A stretch of DNA of 62,000 bases from Branchiostoma floridae. Taxonomy: Eukaryota; Chordata; Leptocardii; Amphioxiformes; Branchiostomatidae. Location of the stretch: NCBI RefSeq assembly GCF_000003815.2, contig NC_049983.1, positions 29,068,420-29,130,419 of the forward strand, in the 5' to 3' direction. Each line of letters begins with the position of its first letter. Within the stretch, counting starts at the first letter, position 1. The notes beneath the pieces are model-generated. The model saw nothing but the letters and a program-made list of their open reading frames with translations, searched no databases and was not told the DNA's origin. Shown piece by piece: positions 24,585 to 36,324 of the stretch. Made by a program: the position numbers and the translations under genes.

Positions 24585-25972
24585 ATGGATAAGGGCCAGG
24601 AAAAGTGCACCATTTGTGGCAGGAGTTTCTCTTACAAGTCGAACTTGACACGTCACATGAAGACCCATTTCACGAAGGAAAACAAGTGTGATGTTTGCGG
24701 GAGAACCTTCACCCAGCAGTACCAGTTGAAGGCCCACCTCAAACAACACCAGTACCCAAAGATCCCGCAGTACAGACCTGGACAGGCAAGGTTGTCATAT
24801 TCAGATGAAGCTAAGAAAGTCGCAGAGCAAGTGGCCAGTTCAGCCGGTGTATCGATTGACCCCACATGGCTGAATCCTGAAAAGGCAGAGGCAGAGGCAA
24901 GGAAGTCTGGAGGGGAGGTTTGGAGAGCACAGATAGTCTGCACATTCGGAATGTATGCCGGGCAGTCCTTCAAGTGGTTACTCGAAAACGATGTAGGATG
25001 GGTGGTGTGGTTGCTCAGCCAGTACATCTTGAAGGGGGAGCAGAACGACTTGCTGAAGTGGCAAAAGACACAACTGCTGGAATTCGTGAAGGAGTTCCCA
25101 TCGGTGACATATGAACTTGACAAGAAGTTGGAGGTAAGATAATTGAGTCAATGCTTTGTCTTAAGGCCCTTTACCTATCAATCTGTTTTTTGTTGATATA
25201 AGAATTAGTACTTCGGATCTCCATTAGTACTAAAGGCATCATGAATGTCTTGCAGAAGGAGAAACAAAAGGAAGAAAGAAAGACGCTGATGGCTGCGCCG
25301 GAGCAGGATTCTAACTACGCCACTGATGCTGAACTGTTGGCTTGTGCAGGTAATACTATATAATGTATGATTCATGCAAGGTGTTCTTCTACATGTTGTA
25401 TTATTTGCATACATCATGGTGCAGTGACATGTATATGCTAAATGGAAGGTGGCGTCATAAAGCACTAAATGCAATGTTTGTCTCTCTTCAGAAAATGTCC
25501 TTGATGAGTCGGTGGTGGCAGTCTCCACCCAGCTTACCACCTGGGGAGAGCTCAAACCAGGGGAAGATGGACCTAGCACATCTCAAGCAAGACCCTCATC
25601 TCCAACAGAGGCCATTGACTCCAGGGGTGTAGTGCTGGAGGGATGGCAGACATACTGGGACGAAGCACCTGCATCTGCTCAAGCCCTTGGTATGGCGGCA
25701 CCGAACATCAAGTGGCTTAAACATGACGAGACTTACGGTCTCTTTGAACCCTCATCCACGTACACGAATACCAAAGGAGAGACGGTGGAGAGAAAGCTGT
25801 TAAAGAAGAAGATGGAGTTCCACCCACCTCCTCTACCTACATCTATGAAGGGAGCAGTGCCCAACATGCTGTCCTTTTTCGCTACTCGTGCCTTCTTCTG
25901 GAGACCGGTCGGTGTTATGAAAGCCAAGATCCGCTGCCCCAACTCCAACTGCCAAGCACCACCTGGGGAGTC
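24585..25972 (+). CDS. C2H2 zinc-finger / ExoX-C-terminal-like / DUF6729-like protein, 5' part
   Basis: Exons 24558-25133 (ATG at 24585), 25256-25349 and 25492 into the N gap at 25973; phases agree. Residues about 8-28 and 35-55 are two classical C2H2 fingers (CTICGRSFSYKSNLTRHMKTH; CDVCGRTFTQQYQLKAHLKQH). Residues about 121-150 (FGMYAGQSFKWLLENDVGWV then VWLL) match the pattern of the small ExoX-like C-terminal/DUF3820 domain: glycine-rich turn, F-WLL, D-G-VWLL. The third exon ends with FFATRAFFWRP and KIRCPNSNC, which resembles the start of DUF6729. The role is unknown. Such combinations could be transposon-derived or domesticated DNA-binding proteins. The promoter lies at 23700-23935. The continuation after the gap was not found. 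Confidence 0.75.
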
Positions 25973-26578
25973 NNNNNNNNNNNNNNNNNNNNNNNNNNNN
26001 NNNNNNNNNNNNNNNNNNNNNNNNNNNNNNNNNNNNNNNNNNNNNNNNNNNNNNNNNNNNNNNNNNNNNNNNGAAATCTGAGCCTCCTTCCTTTGTTGTT
26101 TGAGTATCTATTAAATGTCTGACTGAACATCTGTTGTGTTTATCTCATTTTTGACTAGACAGGGAGTAAGAATCTCTCTAGAACCTTAAAAAGTTACATT
26201 TCTTAGAACACAATCAAAATACCTTTAAGCTAGTTTATCATCCAAGTGTTAGACAATTTGCACACTTTTGCAAATGGAATGGAAATCACATAGAAAATAA
26301 AAGAATGAATAAATAAACTGACCAGTTTGCTGTTAAACAATCAAGAAATCATAATGATACCAACTCCAATAACTTAAGGCCAGACCGATAATTGTGTGGT
26401 CACAAAACCATTCTAATATCATTGCAAATATATTTGTATTCTTTAATATTAGCATAAAAGAAAAACAGAAAATCATAAAATATCAAATTATTAAAGAATT
26501 GAGCACAGTTCTTGTAATGATGGACCATAAAACACTCTTATTAGAAGAGTAGGGGTGACCAGATGTGCTTAGCAAAAA

Positions 26579-26655
26579 TGCACTATAGTGCAGCCATACC
26601 GCCCTACTACTACGTAGTTTTACTACTAGGACGGTATGGTTGCACTATAGTATAG
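26579..26655. repeat. Imperfect 26-bp inverted repeat (hairpin)
   Basis: The left arm 'actatagtgcagccatac' then 'cgccct' pairs with the right arm 'aggacggtatggttgcac' then 'tatag', with about two mismatches. The loop is about 20 bases and includes 'tactacgtagt'. Could be a small foldback element. Confidence 0.7.
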
Positions 26656-26982
26656 AAAAGCATCCTGCTTCATCTGAATGGAGGATATCAAAAGAAAAAG
26701 AAAAGACAGTAACTGTTTTTTTCCCCTTCTTGCATCTATTTTGGGTCCCCAGAGGACGTCATCCAGAATATTGAGTTTATTTGTACTGATGGAAATAACT
26801 AAATGGCTTAGGTTCAAGGGCAATTTGATTGCAAATGTGATAATAGTGCTAGGTAAAACACAAGTCTGTCTCTGTAGGCAGCGGTGATCTTGTTAATTTC
26901 TAATTTGACATGCAAACAAAAAACAGGCCAAACATTAGGCACAATAAAGATATGGCTAAAACAATATTTCTTAGAACCTCAG

Positions 26983-27387
26983 TGCCTAGGCCACACCAAT
27001 TTTTTTGTTGCTTCTCGGCTTTTTTTAGAAATCGATAGGTCCGAAAATTGTTTTTTTTTTTTCAAAAGATCTGGGGTGAAGATATTATAATGGCTTAAAT
27101 AACACAAACGAAGGCAAAAAAACAACAGCCTGAGGAGTTTGATGGCACATTTTATACAATGAACCCTTCCTTTGATTTGTTACTTATTAATAAGTTCTTA
27201 GTAAAAGGCATAATGATTGTTTTCAGACCGAAATTATGTGCATGTAGTTCTGATTGGTAATATTTACAGGTTTGTGATACCAAAACCTGTATTAATTTTT
27301 TGGGGGGACTTAATTTTCTTTTTTTGAAAATGGAAAAAAAGGACAGAATCCGAGAAGCAACAAATAAAATTGTCATGGCCTTATTTT
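26983..27387. mobile_element. MITE-like element with ~36-bp terminal inverted repeats
   Basis: The left end, 'ggccacaccaatttttttg' followed by 'ttgcttctcgg', is the inverted match of the right end 'ccgagaagcaacaaataaaa' followed by 'ttgtcatggcc'. The interior (about 330 bp) has no coding potential. A related terminus lies at 8868-8886. Confidence 0.6.
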
Positions 27388-28032
27388 GTTATTGATCAAA
27401 AGAAAACTGTATATAATGTAATCTACTGACAAAAGATTTTCTTTGCCTTGTTTACATCATAAACAGGCTAGTTTACACACTCAGATGAAAATTAATTCTG
27501 ATGTAATATTCCCTATAGAGTAAACCACTATCGTAGTTATAATCATATGGAAAGCTGTTTTAATAAATGATTGTAATAGGCCATTATAATCCTCCCCTCC
27601 TGGTCCCATAAGTTGTTTGGTTCATCTTACATCAGTTTTTGCTGTTATTGTGAGAATCATATCATATCACATCCTAACACGAATTACATGTACTCACAAT
27701 GATTCAATTTTTGTTAGGAAGAGAATGAAGTTTTCTCAGTGGTTTAAGTTCACAGATGAATCAAAGTTTATATGGGCAGAACAAGCATTTTCACTGTGAC
27801 TTTGAGTTCACATTGAAGAACTCACAACAAAAACCACGAACATTAAACTACAGCAAAAATTTCAGCATTCACATGAACAAGTGACAAATGATCATACTAA
27901 TCAGTGTCTTTGGGGGCATTTTGGGTTAATCTGAATACAATTGCAAAATAGTACGTAAACTTGAAGTTAAACATCTGCATTGTGGTTAAATGGTTAACAT
28001 TTAGTTTTTGCAAACAACAAAGAGATATTTAC

Positions 28033-28118
28033 CTTCCAATCTTGCAGCAATCTTTCTGCTACCTTCCTTGATGTACTTCCCACAGCAGGTAGTTGCAGGT
28101 CGCTGAATGTGTGTCTGG
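28033..28118 (-). CDS. Candidate orphan exon, minus strand
   Basis: A GTAAAT donor (28027-28032) and a possible acceptor near 28119 bound an open segment. Two frames remain open: one reads CCGKYIKEGSRKIAARLEG, the other SDLQLPAVGSTSRKVAERLL. I cannot choose between them or name a family. It might also be chance. Confidence 0.22.
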
Positions 28119-28889
28119 AGGCACACTTAAAAACATCAAAGGAAAATGGAACAAGAATAAAATAAGTTGCATTTTGAGACTATAATTAAATGAAATATAC
28201 ATTACATAGTTTTAGCAGCTATTTAAGCTATTTACATTTTTACCATGATTGAGGAAAGCTACCTCATACCTAGTTCCTAAATTATTCAACTCAGTAAGTG
28301 CTAAAAGGTACTTTTGGGAGATCAGGTTATTTAACCATTATCAAATGTTTAATACTACTATTCATATTTGGAAAGAATTAGGCTTCATACTAAGCCAGAT
28401 TCAAGAGGCTAGTATAATGATTTAAAAATGTGTGTAGGGTTATGCAGGAGGTGCTAGCACACTTTAGTACACAGCATATTCTTGTCAGAAAGAAGCAAAA
28501 CTGTATCATAAAAATTTCGAAGTTAGCTATAGCTACAGAATTCATATTTCTAAAGGGAGGCAAAATGTTTGTGATCAACTTTTGCTGACATTCAACTTTG
28601 TTCTATTATTTGCACCAATTTGTTTCTGTGCAGCACCAAAATTTTTTTGATAGACGATCAATCATTCCTGATAATGAATTTTGAGCCCTAAGTCCCAAAA
28701 GCATTTTCCTGGAACAGCCTTCCGAAACAGAAGAGAAATTATCTACGGTTGATCGCACATGATCGCTCCCTGCTGAATTTCCTAGAAAAAAGTGTTTTAA
28801 CAAGCCTCAGTGTCACATCTCATGTATGTCATCTCAAAATACTTTGTATTCTCGTTACAATTCTGAGAAGGATAACCTGTTAACGTTCA

Positions 28890-29150
28890 GCTATTTGATA
28901 ATGAATGAATGAATGAATGACCTTTATTGTACATTTGTGCTCAAACAAGCTAAGTACAGGTCGTATCGCTAGTGATAAGGTACAATTTTGACAAAAAAAA
29001 AAAGGTATCTTATTATCTCTACATATGCTAATACATTCAAGTATGTACAAGTTCAACTTCTTCTCGCTTCTTAAAACAGTTATAAACATAAGGACAAATG
29101 GAATCAATGATATATTGTTTATCTAATTGCATGAGAAATATGAATTTGGG
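28890..29150 (-). mobile_element. LINE 3'-end fragment, second copy of the 3030-4190 family
   Basis: 'gaatgaatgacctttattg' followed by 'caagctaagtacaggtc' parallels 3037-3090, and 'cttcttctcgcttctt' parallels 3185-3200. Only the 3' terminal ~250 bp is present, so it is a severely 5'-truncated insertion. Confidence 0.65.
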
Positions 29151-30100
29151 CTAGTCTGTCAAGTTCTGTGTATGTTGTTGTATATAATTGTACATCATGT
29201 ATTTATATTTACGCTACATACATGTACATGTATATCGATGGGGGTTTAGACACCTATGATCTAGGTGATAGTTAAGATATGACAAATAATATTTTCTCAA
29301 GCACAAACATTTCTAGTTGCCCGAGTAACTGAATAATTTTGTGCAAGTTAAATATGTTATGTATGTTTTAGAGGATTGCACTGAAAAGCAGTGGCAATGC
29401 GCCACCGGATGTCAGTATGGCCAAACCTCTTCACAAAATTTTAAGGCATATCTAGTACATGTACCTTGTTGTGGCAAAGGTAGCCATCGGGAAAACCGGG
29501 AAATTGGTCAGGGGAGTCAGTACACGCTTGGGCAAATTACAGCCAGCGTTGTCAGTCTGATCAAGTCCTTGGTCTGATAGAGACTACGGATCGCTACGTT
29601 GTTGTGGTGAAGGGTGGTCTGATTCTTCTACTTTCTTTAAAAAAAGGGGGGGGGGGATAGAAACCACTCGGAATGCGTTCCCTTCCTCCAAGCCCTCCGT
29701 AAGAGGGGAAGGAACGGTCATCAATGGCCGGGAGCCCGGAGCCCCAGGGACTCCACTCCCGACCCGCTTCGCGCTCAGAAGGGAACGCTACCGCTCGTCA
29801 TCGTGGCTTCTGCGTGCGTTCACGTTTCCGTGAGAATGCACGGGTCACATACTATAGAAATGATCCCTAAAAGTATGATCTTAAATTGCCTAGCGTTGTT
29901 ACATAACGTAAGTAGTAAAAGTGTCACACTTTCTTTACGGTCTTGTCACCACAAAATATCCAAACATTACTCTAAAATGAAAAGAAATAACAAGACAATA
30001 TTATAACCAAGATAAAGAAGAATATTTACTTGAATTATTCACAAAAAGTGATTTTGTTTCTTGCGTAAATATCTGCGGAAATTTAACGATAGGTCGGTTA
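29151..30100. other. No recognisable gene
   Basis: Includes a G-run at 29646-29656 and a GC-rich patch 29690-29830 ('ggccgggagcccggagcccc') that stands out from the AT-rich surroundings. No tRNA or coding feature recognised. Confidence 0.4.
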
Positions 30101-30127
30101 TAGACTCCTATATCTAAGTATGTATGT

Positions 30128-30215
30128 TGCATCATGGGAGAGCGGGAAATTTAAGTTGCATCTTGGGAGGGCGGGAGATTTAAGATGCATCATGGGAGAG
30201 CGGGAAATTTAAGTT
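30128..30215. repeat. ~29-bp tandem repeat, three units
   Basis: 'gcatc.tgggag.gcgggaaa' followed by 'tttaag' occurs at about 30129, 30158 and 30187 with few changes. Confidence 0.7.
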
Positions 30216-30264
30216 GTCAACAAAAAAAAATGTTCCCGCTTTGAGGGCATTTCTCCACATAGGG

Positions 30265-30475
30265 TTTGTCAGTGTGTGTGTCACTGTGTGTGTGTTTGTC
30301 ATGGTGTGTGTGTTTGTCATTGTGTGTGTGTGACAGGTGTGTTTATGTCTGTGTTTGTCACGGTTTATGTTTGTGTGTTTGTCCGGGTGTGTGTGTTTAT
30401 GTGTCTTTGTGATAGTGTGCGTGTTTGTCATGGTGTGAGAGCATTTGTCATGGTGTGTTTGTGTGTGTGTGTGCT
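30265..30475. repeat. Degenerate GT-rich array
   Basis: Interrupted 'gtgtgtgtttgtca' units fill about 210 bp. The open frames across it reflect the repeat. Confidence 0.85.
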
Positions 30476-30499
30476 AAAAAAATGCTGCTAAACTCATAA

Positions 30500-30840
30500 A
30501 ATTTTGATTGACCAGGGGTGCTATTGGGTGACCTCTGGCCATTTTTTTTTAGATCAGGCGACAATCAATATGTGGGTGGCTGTCATCCATAAATCAGGTT
30601 ATGATGATAACTGGCTTATATTATTTTCACTTGGTTTAATATTGTTTTGGTCATGTTGTATAATCTTCACATCCATTTAATTGTATTATGATTTGTAAAT
30701 TTTGACGGGGGGAAAGGTTTTATAAGCCACACGGCTTTTTCTCCCCCCTTGCACGTTCTGTTTGTTTTCTTTGCTGTATGTTATTCATTTTTTAAAGTGC
30801 AAAATAAAATCAAGGAGCTTTAAAATCAATCAATCAATCA
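30500..30840 (+). mobile_element. Non-LTR retrotransposon 3' tail with hairpin and (aatc)n end
   Basis: A terminal stem is formed by 'ggggggaaag' and 'ctttttctcccccc' (30704-30748). It is followed by a 3' end 'aataaaatcaagg' and (aatc)4, as seen at the 3' termini of CR1/L2-type LINEs. No ORF is present. Confidence 0.45.
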
Positions 30841-31865
30841 AAAACGCAATTTGTTTGCACAGTTTTGATATCTTTGATATAATAATCCCTCACTTAATAG
30901 TTAGGGCTTAGAGATGCTATCCAACCAACAAAATGGTACTAAATTGAAAGTGACATGATATAAATGGAAATGTAAGCCAATGTGCTGGGTTGTAGCACGG
31001 TTGTATTCATAGTTCATGTTGGGACAGTCCAATAGAGTGGGGTCAAAGACCTCAGCTTACAAATCGAAGTAGGGACAGATCATTAATCATTAGGTGAGGT
31101 ACTGGGGAGCCTTATATGTAGTTCTGTTACACAGAAAAGAATTGGACTACCACATAAATATCTTAGATAACATGATATCTTAGGTTGTATTCATTCATTG
31201 CTGATGTGTATTTGATGTATTCGATGTAACATTATAAATGCTATGTGTTAATAAATGTATGTGTGGGTCACAACAGCAGCATGTATTGTATTCTACAATC
31301 AAGTCTGCAATCTAAAGCCAAAGTCAAAGAAGGAAATACATAAAATATATGTTGCAATAAGTTTTCCTCTGGTCATGACAAGGATTGTCTTTATAGTGCA
31401 CAATCATACAACTATTGTAGCAGCACATCTAATGAGTAATTATCAACATCAAACTCTGGCTTAATTCTTTTTGTTGTTGTCCAGAACAGTACAGATGTAC
31501 CATGAATACATCTTTGAGGGGCCTTAATTTTTAAGAAGGAGAGGAAAGGAAGCTTTCAATGTGTTTAAGTTTGCAATTGGAACAATTTGGTAGTAGCGCA
31601 GTAATACTGTACATTGAAAATGCATGTTTGTGGTATCATGTGTTTGCAGCAGTGAGTGTTCTCAGCTTGCAGTGGGAGGTCACAGCAAAAATAGAACAAC
31701 TGTGAACATTTCATTCAAGACTTACAGAATATACAGGCGCAATGGAACTGAAAAATTCCTTGCTCCTTGCATAATTCAACAAACTGCAGCTTAATTCAAC
31801 ATTCCATTTCAGGAACTCATACTGGTGCCACTTAAGTAAGTCCAGTAGTCAGGAGTAGGACCCTT
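30841..31865. other. No recognisable gene
   Basis: AT-rich sequence without a domain-bearing frame, consensus splice context or clear repeat structure. Confidence 0.4.
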
Positions 31866-31993
31866 AACTTAGGCTGTCTCCAAGACCCATCCTTCCATCT
31901 TGGCATGGAAATTTGCTTGTTGGGATGGAAAAAGAATTCACTTCATCCATCCCCAAAATCAGTGAACTTCATGACATGAAACTGATGAAAATA

Positions 31994-32478
31994 CAGTCAA
32001 ACCTGTCCAAGACGACCACCTGGGGGACCGGGAAAAAGCGGTCGATTTGGACAGGTGGTCGCTGAGAAGAGTATCGACTCAAAACATGCCCGATGCAAAC
32101 TATAAATGGTTGCCGTTGTGTTTAATGGCAAATAGCAAGCACATTGCACGCACGCAAAGAAGCGAGGTCTTTAATGTCAAATACAACACGCACACTGTAA
32201 ACTGTAAATTCAACCCCAAAATCCGACGCAAACTGGCCGATTTTGGCACAAAATCGCGCTAATTATCATGAAAAATCGATGAAAACCTCAATCTTGAAAA
32301 TGATGCGGTCGTTATAGGTCCCAATTTGGGCCGGTCGCGGTCGCGTTGGCCAGGTGGTCGTTGAGAAAAGGTCGCTTAATGCTTACGTCAATGGGAAAAT
32401 AAATCGGGACCGAGAAAAAGCGGTCGAAATGGCCAGGTGGTCGCTGAGAAGAGGTGGTCGCTCGGGCAGGTTTGACTG
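31994..32478. mobile_element. Tc1/mariner-like non-autonomous element, TA target duplication
   Basis: The ends are 'cagtcaaacctg.cc' and its inverse 'gg.caggtttgactg', flanked by TA on both sides. Internal sub-repeats 'aggtggtcgctgagaagag' recur near both ends. The flanking repeat has an uninterrupted relative at 33090-33160 that reads through the insertion point, supporting the boundaries. A fragment of the same family lies at 59805-59880. Confidence 0.7.
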
Positions 32479-32753
32479 TATGTCTTCCTGAGCTTAAAAT
32501 GTCAGATTTACAGCAATCTGTAGCAATGAAAACCAACAACATGGGCTCCCGAACAATGAGTGGGATGGAAAAACATTTTAAAGCCCTGCCCTTTAATAAC
32601 CCTATGGTCGAGAAGCTGGGTCGCTAACCACTACGTCACACATTTGTGGTAGATTTAGAGTTGGATCAATAGTGACAAAATGTAACTAGGTCTCCGCATC
32701 TGTTATCACGGAAAACCCCCGAGATAAAAACATAAAATCAATAACAGTTATAC

Positions 32754-32970
32754 TTATAGCAGCTTACGCTTTAGGGACAATCCAGTAGATATACTGAGCG
32801 GAGGGATGGGGTTCTTAATTAACAGTTATAGCAGCTTAGGCTTTAGGGACAATCCAGTAGATATACTGAGGGGAGGGATGGGGTTCTTATCTACCAGTTA
32901 TAGCAGTTTAGGCTTTAGGGACAATCCAGTAAATATACTGAGGGGAGAGATGGTGTTGTTAAATTAACAG
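32754..32970. repeat. 72-bp tandem repeat, three units
   Basis: 'ttatagcag.tta.gcttta' starts at 32754, 32826 and 32898, and each continues through 'gacaatccagtagatatact' with few changes. Confidence 0.85.
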
Positions 32971-33741
32971 TTTACACCTTTTGAGGGCTGTCTCCAGGAC
33001 CCGTCCCTCTGTCCCATGATGAAAATTTGCTTGCCAGGGACAGAGAAAAATTTCACACCTTCTGCCCCAAAAAATCTAAGCTACATTTTTGATATGAAAT
33101 TGATGAAACTGTATTTTTGTACGCTTAAAATGACTGATTTGACAACAAAAAATAACCACATGGACTCCCAAGCAATAAGAGGGATGGAAAAAATTCAAAA
33201 CTGTAGCTCTGAGCAACATATTTTAAATCTATACAAGTTCATGATGACTAGCTTTTGCATTTGCACTATTTTAAATTTTTGGCTAAAAGTAAAAGTGTAT
33301 ATCTGCAATGTTGATAAATTGAAAAGAATGCAAGACAACATACAATATGTCCGAGGTGTGTTCAGTTTGCAGTGGCAGATCATCTTGAACATTAAACATG
33401 TTTTACACAAAATCATTACTTCAGAAGAAGTGATAAGCAAATGAATTAGTACCTACTCCCAGTATCTGGCACAACCCCATCTGTAACCCATGTCATTTTA
33501 ACGGTAAGGGAATTTTTCTGCCATCAACCATTATCTATCATTAATGATTTTTCCCAGCAGTTAGGATGTTTTTGTAGCACCTTGACACAAATCCATGAAA
33601 TTACAGTCATAAAGAAGAACTGCGGCTATCTTATCTGGTCCTAAACATTGAATCAATACTAGAGGGTCTGCATGCCGCTTTTCCGTAAGGCGTCTACTAG
33701 GCAGTCCTTTTTGATTTTCTGTATAATTCGTAGGGAAATTA

Positions 33742-33858
33742 AACCCTGTGGTGCGTTGGATACACCCGACCCCTCGATCTCGGAAGTTAAGCAACGCGTA
33801 GTCCAGTTAGTTCTGGGATAGGAGTCCCCCAACCAAGGACAACCAGATGCTGTAGCCT
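33742..33858 (+). pseudogene. 5S rRNA-derived sequence (pseudogene or 5S-type SINE head)
   Basis: The order of conserved 5S blocks is preserved over about 115 bp: 'gatctcggaagttaagca' (33775), then 'ccagttagt.ctgggatagg', and a 3' 'agatgctgtagcc' (33845) that matches the canonical 5S end. The 5' third is diverged and the region after position 90 is altered, so it is unlikely to be a working 5S gene. The internal control region is largely retained, so polymerase III competence is possible. Confidence 0.7.
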
Positions 33859-34169
33859 CACGAAGCTTTCCACGAAATCGTATTCTGGGAGGGACTTAAA
33901 ACGGGGGGCCAGTGCTCAAGGAGGTGCCTCAACCACAATCAGCCTCATTAATCAGCCTCATTACTCAACTCAATGAGTACCTACTGGCTGCAAATACACC
34001 CGATATTATTATTATTCAAATGATTTCTGGCAAGATGACCAAATTTTGCATAACTGCCTTCCTTGATTTTGGTGTAATACATAGGGGGTTCTTCTGAATT
34101 CAGCATAAAACGTTGTCAGGATCCCCCCATACAGATCTTTCTACCGAAGAAGAAAACAATCATCCAAGG

Positions 34170-34477
34170 AAGGCTCTAGCCAGCTCGAAATTTTTTTCCG
34201 TCAGCCAATTCCCATTGTCGCGAAAACCGCAAAAATTAAGTTAGAAAGACGGAACTGAGACCTTGAAAAACGTGTTTTTAATGAGATTATCGTATGCAAA
34301 AGGGCGCCGACACACTAAGTCTACAATCATAACAATAGCATGACAAACAGTGTGTGGCTTTCCGACTGTGGACAGAGTCCCCAAGCAAAGGTTGACGGAT
34401 TGGTTTTTAAAAAAATTCCGTCACACGCAGCAAATTTCCGTCCATTGACGGAAAAACGGACGCTGGCTAGAGCCCTG
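34170..34477. mobile_element. hAT-like MITE, copy 1, 8-bp target duplication
   Basis: The 308-bp element starts 'aaggctctagccagc' and ends 'gctggctagagccctg', near-perfect inverted termini. It is flanked by direct repeats ATCCAAGG (34162-34169 and 34478-34485). The interior matches the element at 41670-41993 throughout ('gattatcgtatgc', 'caatcataacaatagca', 'tgacggaaaaacggacgct'). Confidence 0.85.
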
Positions 34478-34489
34478 ATCCAAGGTCAA

Positions 34490-36300
34490 CAAGGATAGAT
34501 TTATGACTGTTCTTATTTCATGCTGAAAATTTCTAAGCTTCATTAAGCTTCATCAAGCTAATGCCAATTATTATTCATTAATATGTAATCAAGGTCAAAT
34601 TGACACAAATACATTTGTATCCTAATGAATATTCAGAACGCTTTTAAATCTCATTAATGTTTTCGTCTTCATTTATTAATGAAAACTTAATGCAATATAA
34701 ATATGATAACAACCGAGCACTTCTTGTATCATAGTTATGCAATAGAGAGATTATATAAAGTAACATTTTGGTCATCCTTTTTGGACTCAGTTCTGAAATT
34801 CGATTATTAAACTTCAAAATTTTTTATGGGCTGGTTTCAATTACTTTGCTCACCACTACCTGGTGGCTATCAAATGATAAATAATCTGATTTCTAATAGA
34901 TCTCATAAACACATTAACATGATTACACCAGCAAAACTACATTGTACTGTTCGACAAGAACCACCAAGATAAATTCTTATCAAATTTCCTTCCCCTCCCA
35001 AAAGTAGAATGGTATCTCCCGCTTTTTAAGAAAGGAATGCACCACTGGGCCAGCAGGTCAGGGCTGAACCTCCATATAAGGTGTTTCTTGCCATAAAAGG
35101 GATGTCTTACCATATTAAGGATAGCCAGCTTTATGGACACTTGGAGCCTAAAAGTAGTCAACATCACAGTATGATCGGGTCACTTAGGGGCCAGAATCTC
35201 CCCTCCCCTGTAGAAAAAATGGACGATCCCTGGAAAAAGGGACATGAACCAGTAATTTCAAATATTTTGGTATAAGCATAAATCTCTAAACGTTATAAAC
35301 ATTTAGCAATACATGTATCAATACATAATGGCACCTGCTCTCTTCAAAAGTGTCATTAAATCTTCTGAAACCACTTTTCTTGTGCAAAATGTGTCATTTA
35401 CTTGTTTCTCCAAAACTTGAAGATTAGTAAAAATGAATTACAAACTGAGATATAATGTCAGTGTACACATTTGAATGTTAAATTAAAAAAAAAGAATCAT
35501 CAATATATTTCTATACATCATCCAGACTATAATGACTCAGAAATAATGATTTGCTCTTTTGATGACCTTTCCAGTGCTACATTTGCTGGGTTCTTTTTGA
35601 AACACCAGATGACGATTATGACAAACACATTACAACATTTATGGCACAATGCACATTTGAAGGTCCCAGATTAAAAAGAAATTGCCTAAATTGGAAGCCA
35701 GACAGTCACTGTGGGTCACATGTGGTTGTAAACATGAGGTGAACGTGCTCAAGGGCAAATATGGAACAATGACCTTGTAAGGGGTCAGGCTTCCCCCAAC
35801 CCAAATATGGAGACAGCTCAGAGACAAAGTGTGGTGTCACTGGCAAGAAGAATCTATTTTAGAAAAGGGGGTGTTTTTAAATATTTTGACTCAAACTCTG
35901 TAGTTCATAGAAAAATAAAGTTGGGATGTTTATTCACTTTCATACAGCTAATATAACAATTTGTTGCAAGCTAAAACGTTATAGCCATTTTAATTTGGAA
36001 ATGCACTTAAGGACACTGTAAATTGTCATATTAATCTTTTAATGAATGAAGGTATGAATGATATTCATTAAAGTGTGCGTTTTACCAATGCCCAGCCCGC
36101 ACCAAGACACACACCAAGAAATAGTAATCTTTCTGAGATATTGTCATAAAAAATCATATGTACACCCAATCAAACGATTAGACAAGAACCAATGATACCA
36201 ATTATCATATAGAAAGCTGCAGTTGCACTTTGAAATAACTGTTGGCATTGTGTACTAACACTTTGGTTTGGTGTGTTTTTGCACAGACATCTCAGTTCAT
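34490..36300. other. AT-rich interval, no gene seen
   Basis: No coding exon or named repeat recognised. Several 'attaatg/aatgaat' clusters occur at 34600-34690 and 36040-36075. Confidence 0.4.
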
Positions 36301-36324
36301 GTTATCAGTGTGGTTTGCCCATAA

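Larger units (their letters stand above)
26093..28020. other. AT-rich non-coding interval with hairpin and MITE
   Basis: No coding exon recognised. It contains the hairpin at 26579-26655 and the TIR element at 26983-27387. It may be intron or 3' flank of the gene at 24585. Confidence 0.5.
31866..33205. repeat. Dispersed repeat, two diverged copies (31866-32590 and 32983-33205)
   Basis: 'ggctgtctccaagaccc', 'gaaatttgcttg', 'cttaaaatg' and 'gatggaaaaa' appear in the same order in both. The first copy is split by the TA-flanked element; the second is uninterrupted. Confidence 0.6.
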
